Below, piece after piece: positions 22,942 to 28,035 of a DNA stretch of 28,035 bases. Below the pieces are notes generated by a model. That model saw only the letters and a program-made list of their open reading frames with translations, was not told where the DNA came from and made no database searches. The translations under genes were made by a program, and so were the position numbers. The first letter of the stretch is position 1; each line of letters starts with the position of its first letter. This DNA comes from an uncultured Bacteroidales bacterium (lineage in GTDB: Bacteria; Bacteroidota; Bacteroidia; Bacteroidales; Muribaculaceae), in the NCBI GenBank assembly GCA_905210435.1, contig CAJLWO010000035.1:1-28035 (forward strand), read 5' to 3'.

Positions 22942-23847
22942 ATGCAGAATTTCAGGAGAAAAATCAAACCGTGGATGCTCCCTGTAGCCATGGTTACGGG
23001 AGTGTTGCTTCATAGCCAGATTGGCTATGTGGCATTTCTGTCGCCATATCTTATTTTCATAATGTTGCTGATCACGTATTGTAAAGTGTCATTTCGACAT
23101 TTTCGTGTCGATGGCTCTATGTGGTGGCTTCTGGCAATACAGGTGATTGGTGCGTCGATAGTGTTCGTGCTTCTCAGGCAACTCAATGTCGCAGTGGCAG
23201 AGAGCATTTTTATCTGTATTTTCTGCCCTACGGCCACTGCGGCACCCGTGATAACGGGAATGCTCGGCGGAAAGGTAGAACGTGTGGCCACATACTCATT
23301 GTTGAGCAATTTTGTAGTGGCATTAACGGCTCCGGTAATACTCGCAATGTTCGGCAGCGGAGAAAATATGGATTTTTTGGCTTCGTTCACCCGTATCGCC
23401 ACCAATGTGTTGCCGTTGATACTCGGTCCGCTTGTGGTCGCGCTGCTGCTCAAGGTGACAATGCCTAAGGTGCGTGACGAGATTGCGCATCACCAGGGCC
23501 TGTCATTTTACATCTGGGCTGTGGCCCTTATTATTGTGGTGGGCAATTCGGTCAGCTTTCTCATGAAAGAACCGGCTTCACGCATTCCCGAGATGGTTGC
23601 CATGGCCGTATTGTCGCTGTTGGCCTGTCTTGCTCAGTTTTATCTCGGCCGGAAAATCGGAGCACGCTATGGCGACAGGGTAGCCGGGGCGCAGAGCCTC
23701 GGACAAAAAAATACAGTTCTGGCAATATGGCTGGCGCTGACTTATCTCGATCCGATTGCATCCGTGGGCCCGGCATGCTATATAGCATGGCATAATACGG
23801 TAAATTCCATACAGATATATAAACGGGCACATGCAGGAATGTTATGA
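22942..23847 (+). CDS. BASS-family (bile acid:sodium symporter-like) transporter
   Basis: A 301-residue membrane protein with nine to ten hydrophobic helices. The block CPTATAAPVITGMLGG (one crossover helix) and LGQKNTVLAIWLALTYLDPIASVGPACYIAWHNTVNS near the end match the BASS/arsenite-permease-like fold. Members import bile acids, pantoate, pyruvate or other organic anions with sodium; the substrate here is unknown. The start at 22942 is chosen because the upstream in-frame ATG at 22885 lies inside the terminator hairpin of the preceding gene. A partial -7 (TATCTTGC, 22931-22938) lies immediately upstream, so the leader would be almost absent. A Crp/Fnr regulator follows in the same direction. 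Confidence 0.83.
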   Translation: MQNFRRKIKPWMLPVAMVTGVLLHSQIGYVAFLSPYLIFIMLLITYCKVSFRHFRVDGSMWWLLAIQVIGASIVFVLLRQLNVAVAESIFICIFCPTATAAPVITGMLGGKVERVATYSLLSNFVVALTAPVILAMFGSGENMDFLASFTRIATNVLPLILGPLVVALLLKVTMPKVRDEIAHHQGLSFYIWAVALIIVVGNSVSFLMKEPASRIPEMVAMAVLSLLACLAQFYLGRKIGARYGDRVAGAQSLGQKNTVLAIWLALTYLDPIASVGPACYIAWHNTVNSIQIYKRAHAGML

Positions 23848-23879
23848 TAGTTATGTAATTTTGAGCGCTGTCTCCCGAC

Positions 23880-23939
23880 TGTGACAATGTAACTTTTTGT
23901 CACACCGGTTGTTGTTAATATTAGACATGTGTATATTTG
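23880..23939 (+). promoter_or_regulatory. Promoter of the Crp/Fnr gene with adjacent inverted repeat
   Basis: GTTG (23908-23911), 20 bases, TATATTTG (23932-23939). Directly upstream lies the perfect inverted repeat TGTGACA (23880-23886) / TGTCACA (23898-23904), a possible operator. Its half-sites resemble CRP half-sites, but the spacing is 11 bases, unlike a classical CRP site. Confidence 0.65.
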
Positions 23940-24020
23940 TGTCTGCTTTGCCTTACGGTTGTTGTTTTAGTCTACGACAGCACGGATTGCATGTGTGCTA
24001 ACCATTTAAAAATAAATGAG

Positions 24021-24707
24021 ATGGATCAGATGTATCAACTATTGATGGGATTGCCGCTATTTAGCGGCGTGACCTATGAGAAAATGCTTGAAATAATAGG
24101 AAGAACAAAGTTTCATTTCTTGAAATTCCTTGAGGGCGAGAATTTTATATCCGAAGGAGAACCGTGTACGCATATAAAGTTCATTATCTCCGGAAAAGTC
24201 CGTGTCAGTATCGCCAATGCCGACCGACGCTTTACTGTGTCGCAGACGCTGTCTGCTCCCGATGTAGTGGCTCCGGAATATATTTTCGGCCGGTCGACCG
24301 CTTATCCATGTTCGGTTGTGGCTCTTGAACCGACCGGTGTATTGCAGATTTCCAAGGTCGACTACATGAAAATATTGAATAGTGACTCTATTTTTCTTAT
24401 CAATTACCTCAATCTGCTGTCGATGAATGCACAAAAGGCCGTCGACGGCATATTGTCAATAGCGACAGGCAGCCTTGAGGAACGTATAGCTTTCTGGATT
24501 GTGGCTCTTACGCAGCGCGGCGGCACCGACATCACTATGACATGTAAGCAGCGCGACCTTTATTCGCTGTTCGGAGTGCAGCGCTCGTCATTCATTTCTA
24601 CCCTCGACAGTATGAAGTCGCGAGGACTTATCGACTACTCGCAGACTGAAATCCGTGTGCATAACCGTCGGGAACTTATCGATATACTTCATTCATCGGT
24701 TGAATGA
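24021..24707 (+). CDS. Crp/Fnr family transcriptional regulator
   Basis: A 228-residue protein with an N-terminal cyclic-nucleotide-binding-type jelly roll (about 10-120) and a C-terminal winged helix-turn-helix (about 165-225, core TCKQRDLYSLFGVQRSSFIS followed by LDSMKSRGLIDY). There is no four-cysteine Fnr cluster, so it is unlikely to be an iron-sulfur oxygen sensor. The residues of a cAMP pocket are not clearly conserved, so the ligand is unknown. The start is set at 24021 because the promoter at 23908-23939 overlaps the earlier in-frame ATG. The nearest upstream gene is the BASS transporter. Confidence 0.88.
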   Translation: MDQMYQLLMGLPLFSGVTYEKMLEIIGRTKFHFLKFLEGENFISEGEPCTHIKFIISGKVRVSIANADRRFTVSQTLSAPDVVAPEYIFGRSTAYPCSVVALEPTGVLQISKVDYMKILNSDSIFLINYLNLLSMNAQKAVDGILSIATGSLEERIAFWIVALTQRGGTDITMTCKQRDLYSLFGVQRSSFISTLDSMKSRGLIDYSQTEIRVHNRRELIDILHSSVE

Positions 24708-24958
24708 ATGCGCAGATGGTAAAAATAGTCCTTGAATATATGGTCAAAGGGTGGCTTATAAGGCTTTTTTAGTAAAAAAATATTAGCATAAATGACGTAT
24801 GTAATAGTTTATATGTCGTAAAAATCCGAGATTTAATCTATAAATATGTCTATATTAAACGCCATTCGGTTGTTTAATAATAATTTGATAATTAGTTAAT
24901 TATATTTTTACAACTCTTTATATACTCTATATTCTTGTATTGTGTGACGTTATTAGGT

Positions 24959-24989
24959 ATTGACAAATGGGATAATTGCACTAACTTTG
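24959..24989 (+). promoter_or_regulatory. Promoter of a candidate small RNA
   Basis: ATTG (24959-24962), 19 bases, TAACTTTG (24982-24989). The -7 is exact and the -33 has one mismatch. The next gene start is over 300 bases away and a terminator intervenes. The rest of the gap, 24708-24958, is very AT-rich and shows nothing I can name. Confidence 0.6.
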
Positions 24990-24995
24990 CGGTGT

Positions 24996-25187
24996 AAACA
25001 TAAAATCACTGAGACGAAAAATCGAAGTTGATTTTAAAGGATTAGAGACAAAAATTAGGATTTGTTAAATTAGGAATTAGTTTGTGGGTTAGTATTTTTT
25101 AATTGGATTAAGTATTTGGATAATACTCTATAGGTAATAATCGTGTTTTATGTTAGGTTTGTTTGCCTCGAATATCGAGGATTTTTT
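24996..25187 (+). ncRNA. Candidate small RNA of about 190 bases
   Basis: A predicted transcript from the promoter at 24959-24989 to the hairpin terminator at 25166-25187. It is AT-rich with repeated TTAG motifs (about 25043-25100: GATTAG, ATTAGG, ATTAGGAATTAG, GGTTAG) and contains no ATG until 25150. The acetyltransferase gene downstream has its own promoter, so this unit may be an independent small RNA. It could equally be a leader with an attenuator. Confidence 0.4.
25166..25187 (+). terminator. Intrinsic terminator (possible attenuator)
   Basis: CCTCGA (25166-25171) pairs with TCGAGG (25175-25180), followed by a T6 run (25182-25187). A second hairpin CCGCTTC/GAAGTGG (25194-25211) with a T-rich tail follows at once. 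Confidence 0.6.
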
Positions 25188-25241
25188 AGGAAGCCGCTTC
25201 GTGAGAAGTGGTTTGCTATTTTATAGGGGTTCTGTTTCAAT

Positions 25242-25272
25242 TTTGATATTTTCCGGGGATTTGTTAAATTGC
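25242..25272 (+). promoter_or_regulatory. Probable promoter of the acetyltransferase gene
   Basis: TTTG (25242-25245), 19 bases, TAAATTGC (25265-25272). The -33 is exact and the -7 is imperfect at its last two positions. Confidence 0.45.
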
Positions 25273-25312
25273 GAAGTGTTTAAAGAATAATATATAATTG
25301 AAGATAGCCTAT

Positions 25313-25912
25313 ATGGGAAAAGATGTATTTGAATTGCTCGACGGAGGAGTCTGGATATATGGCTCGGCAAATGATTTGCCTGAAGTCTACGCGTTGCTTC
25401 GCAGGACTGCCGATATATGTTTCGAGATGAACGCACTTCCGCCATCGGAATCCGGCCGCCGCGAAAAAATATTGCGCGGACTACTTGGCTCCGTAGGAAA
25501 GTGTATCGTTGTTAATCCCCCGTTCAGGTGTGATTTCGGACACAACATACACATAGGGGATAATTTTATCGGTAATTTCAACCTGACCATTCTTGACGAA
25601 GCAAAAGTCAGTATAGGCGATAACGTCATGATAGGGCCGAACTGCACTCTGGCGACCATAATCCATGCAATGCTCCCGGCGCAGCGAAATGCCGGAATAA
25701 TGCGGGCAAAACCAATCTCGATTGGCAACAACGTATGGCTCGCATCAAATGTCACTGTCCTGCCGGGCGTGACAATAGGTGACAACGCTGTGATAGGAGC
25801 AGGTAGCGTAGTGACAAAATCTATTCCGGCATTCACATTTGCTGCCGGAAACCCCTGTCGCCCTATACGTCCAATAACCGACGCCGACGCAGTCACGCCG
25901 GTCAATCGTTGA
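25313..25912 (+). CDS. Hexapeptide-repeat O-acetyltransferase (maltose/NodL type)
   Basis: A 199-residue acetyl-CoA-dependent acetyltransferase with a left-handed beta-helix. Visible parts: a helical N-terminus (VYALLRRTADICFEMNALPP), the coil start FGHNIHIGDNFIGNFNLTIL, hexapeptide turns (VSIGDNVMIGPNC), the catalytic histidine H118 in ATIIHAMLPAQRNAG, and KPISIGNNVWLASNVTVLPG, ending GNPCRPIRPI. Related enzymes acetylate maltose, galactosides or lipo-oligosaccharides; the substrate is unknown. I prefer the ATG at 25313. A TTG at 25298 would add five residues. Confidence 0.9.
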   Translation: MGKDVFELLDGGVWIYGSANDLPEVYALLRRTADICFEMNALPPSESGRREKILRGLLGSVGKCIVVNPPFRCDFGHNIHIGDNFIGNFNLTILDEAKVSIGDNVMIGPNCTLATIIHAMLPAQRNAGIMRAKPISIGNNVWLASNVTVLPGVTIGDNAVIGAGSVVTKSIPAFTFAAGNPCRPIRPITDADAVTPVNR

Positions 25913-26087
25913 ATATCGCATCCAAAGCAATCCGCATGCGGCTCGCCGTCAGCGCATGGACAAATGCGGGAACGTTCCGAGCTGTGATATGAGGCTATAT
26001 GGCAAACGAATTTAGACGTTGCTAACTGCTAAATTTAAGCTTGGAGTTCTGCAATCCTCCGCTTGCTGATGTCTTATAGATGAGGAG

Positions 26088-27662
26088 CTATATCCCTCTC
26101 AGAAACGGCATCGAGTCCCTGTCGGCATAGTCATTGAGGAAACGGATATTTTTCTGAAACATTTTCCTGCCGGCCTCTGGCGAGCTGACCGAACTTAACG
26201 CCGCATCAGGTATCAGCTTGTTCTTGATGATATACTCGCGCATCTCCGCCGTCGACAGGGAATGGTTTAATATAATTGCCAGACCCTCATGCGATGCATC
26301 TTCTTTGTCATAGTACGGATTATCTTTTATTTTCACACAGGTAGCATAGCCCGGCAGTACGGATACGGTGCCGTCGGTGTTGAGGAAGTAAAGCAGATTT
26401 CCGGCATCGCGGATGTCGTCGAACAGTTTGGAATCGCCGTTGGCTTCGGGAGGGTTGTCGCCGAATGCCATCTTCATGTATTCTTCGTATGAGCCACACA
26501 CTCCTATGCGCCGGTTGTTGAATGCTTTCATGAGATAATTGTATGTATCCTTGTGCTCCCTGGCTTTCTTACGGTGCTCCTTCCTGTATTCATCAAATAG
26601 CTCTTCGGGCAGCACTTGAAGGCCGATACCGTTCATCATCCACACGCCGTCGACAAGCACAAGCGATAATAAAGCCGTCCGCCCGGGAACAATCTCCGGG
26701 GAGAACCTCCCGCCAGGCATCGTGTCGGGCGAGAGAATGAGCTTTTCGCCGTTGAGGTCCTCAAGTATGAGCTCGCTTTCACCGACGGTCTTATACCTGT
26801 AATATTCATACGGACGCGACTTCAAAGCCTTCAGGATAGGAATATACCTCTCTTCTTCCGGTTCATGGTACAGATTTACTATCTCTGCGAGCCATTCGTG
26901 AGCCGGAATAGCCAAAGGCCCTATCAGGGCATTCATTGGCACAAATGAATCGATGGCATAGGCCTTTGCACTCTCGTCATCGTTTTCTACCGAATGAAGC
27001 AGCTGGTCTAAGAAATCTTCAAATTCGTTTATTGATTCATCCATATCATTGACGCGAGTCAAGTAACAGCTGCTGCACAGCCACGAGCAAAAGTTGCGTA
27101 TCTGATAGAACAGCGGCATTCCTGATTCTTCCTCAGACATGAAGATAGGACGCGCAGGAGTGTCGGGCGCATCATCGTAAGCCTTGACGAGGTCGGGCGT
27201 GAGTGTCATGGCCAGCATACGGAGTGCAGGATTGCCGGGATTCAGAATCGATTCCGGATTGACCTCGTTGGCTACATACCAAAGCAAGAACAGCACCGCA
27301 TGAAACGACGGTATCTCATCGTCGTAGGGGAATAGAGAGGTTTGCTCTCTGATATTGTAGAACGGAAAGCTATTATCGTATTTTTTCTTGTAAAGTGATA
27401 TGAATGCCGCCCAAATTCCCGAACCAGCAACGAGATCTTCTACATAGCATGCAAGGGTGATGGCCATGTGTCGGCTTACGGCAGGGGTGAATCCTGGTTG
27501 GGCGCCGAATACTTTATGAATAACGGGATACACCCGGTTGGCAACGCCTACATAAAACATGTCGCTTGGAAACTGCGCTGCGTTAAAATGTGTGGCGCAA
27601 AATTCGAGACGCGTGATTTTATATGGCGTAATCGCCGGCTTGATTTTCTTTGATTTTGGCAT
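26088..27662 (-). CDS. Large hypothetical protein, function unknown
   Basis: A 524-residue protein that I do not recognise with certainty. It has no signal peptide and no transmembrane segments, and is probably cytoplasmic. The N-terminal 200 residues are helical (for example MAITLACYVEDLVAGSGIW). A middle beta-rich part around 290-350 (YRYKTVGESELILEDLNGEK followed by LILSPDTMPGGRFSPEIVPG) looks like a small barrel. The C-terminal half contains a lysine/arginine-rich helix (DEYRKEHRKKAREHKDTYNY) and an acidic mixed domain. It has its own consensus-like promoter and no co-directional neighbour. It could be a Bacteroidota DUF protein; I found no catalytic motif. Confidence 0.85.
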   Translation of the reverse strand: MPKSKKIKPAITPYKITRLEFCATHFNAAQFPSDMFYVGVANRVYPVIHKVFGAQPGFTPAVSRHMAITLACYVEDLVAGSGIWAAFISLYKKKYDNSFPFYNIREQTSLFPYDDEIPSFHAVLFLLWYVANEVNPESILNPGNPALRMLAMTLTPDLVKAYDDAPDTPARPIFMSEEESGMPLFYQIRNFCSWLCSSCYLTRVNDMDESINEFEDFLDQLLHSVENDDESAKAYAIDSFVPMNALIGPLAIPAHEWLAEIVNLYHEPEEERYIPILKALKSRPYEYYRYKTVGESELILEDLNGEKLILSPDTMPGGRFSPEIVPGRTALLSLVLVDGVWMMNGIGLQVLPEELFDEYRKEHRKKAREHKDTYNYLMKAFNNRRIGVCGSYEEYMKMAFGDNPPEANGDSKLFDDIRDAGNLLYFLNTDGTVSVLPGYATCVKIKDNPYYDKEDASHEGLAIILNHSLSTAEMREYIIKNKLIPDAALSSVSSPEAGRKMFQKNIRFLNDYADRDSMPFLRGI

Positions 27663-27684
27663 AGTTGAGACGTGTTTATAGTCG

Positions 27685-27715
27685 CAAAGTTAGTCGTTTT
27701 ATATTTCCAAACAAT
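27685..27715 (-). promoter_or_regulatory. Promoter of the 524-residue hypothetical gene
   Basis: On the minus strand: ATTG (27715-27712), 19 bases, TAACTTTG (27692-27685). Same element types and spacing as the promoter at 24959-24989. The leader is about 15 bases. Confidence 0.7.
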
Positions 27716-27834
27716 AATCTTTTCGATATTGTTGCTATAAATCCCGGAATTAGCGGTATCCTGTCATACACCTGTTGTGAATTAGTGCTTTTATTTCATC
27801 CTTATTGATTAATTTTTCGCCGAAGAATTAGAGC

Positions 27835-28000
27835 TTGTCTAAAATTCATATTACTTTGCTTTTGTGGGTCTTGTCAGCGTCTTTTTGCTCGCTCTTCAGT
27901 CACGTAGCTACGGCTACGCTCCATCATCGCAAGCAAAAATCCATCTGGCAATTCCTCTCAAAATCTGCATCATATAAATTTAATACTTCGTTAAATTTAT
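27835..28000. repeat. Hairpin-rich repeat-like sequence at the window end
   Basis: TTTTTGCTCGC (27882-27892) is inverted at 27929-27939 with one mismatch. It encloses the perfect hairpin CGTAGC/GCTACG (27903-27918). A further perfect 10-pair AT hairpin lies at 27974-27983/27991-28000. No coding potential. I recall similar strings as dispersed repeats in Bacteroidales, but this was not checked. Nothing else is seen in 27720-28035. Confidence 0.5.
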
Positions 28001-28035
28001 AGCTAATCCGTTGATAACAAATAAGTTTATTAATA

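Noticed and set aside
25150..25290. 46-codon ORF before the acetyltransferase gene
   Set aside because: It spans a hairpin-T6 terminator and a second hairpin, and includes the promoter of the next gene; likely chance.

Overview
The window looks like a chromosomal segment of a Bacteroidales bacterium, most likely of the Muribaculaceae. This rests on three things: Bacteroidota-type promoters (TTTG, 19-21 bases, TAnnTTTG) in front of many genes; Bacteroidota-specific families (DUF4492, DUF4494, DUF3098); and gene orders typical of the order (sigma-54 activator-lptE-hypothetical-secG; DUF4492-cydA-cydB; ftsX-DUF3098-uppP-truB-queA). There are no rRNA or tRNA genes, no phage genes and no transposase.

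Layout. 1-4.5 kb: a membrane acyltransferase, then a plus-strand cluster with a sigma-54 activator, LptE, a conserved hypothetical protein and SecG, ended by a terminator. 4.5-6.37 kb: about 1.9 kb without a convincing gene. It holds two copies of a terminal-inverted-repeat element (one flanked by a perfect 8-base direct repeat), and between them a consensus promoter, a run of hairpins and a strong intrinsic terminator. I read this as a candidate structured non-coding RNA locus. 6.37-11.7 kb, minus strand: transketolase, an FHS-type sugar permease with an unusual 80-residue insertion, then DUF4494-yggS. 11.8-14.8 kb, plus strand: DUF4492 and cytochrome bd oxidase CydAB. 15.0-16.6 kb, minus strand: a small secreted protein, then DUF2148-yigZ. 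16.9-21.1 kb, minus strand: ftsX, DUF3098, uppP, truB, queA (cell division, cell-wall lipid carrier recycling, tRNA modification). 21.6-25.9 kb, plus strand: a highly expressed OmpA-family porin, a BASS-type transporter, a Crp/Fnr regulator, a second candidate small RNA and a hexapeptide acetyltransferase. 26.1-27.7 kb, minus strand: a 524-residue protein of unknown function. The window ends in a hairpin-rich, repeat-like stretch.

The genes are mostly core envelope, respiration and central-metabolism functions. The novelty is between the genes. Several intergenic gaps hold REPIN-like double hairpins, each made of two inverted self-complementary arms. Two of them (1.24-1.39 kb and 16.64-16.81 kb) share the same outer inverted repeat but carry unrelated palindromic cores. 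All functional statements come from reading the sequence; no database search was run.
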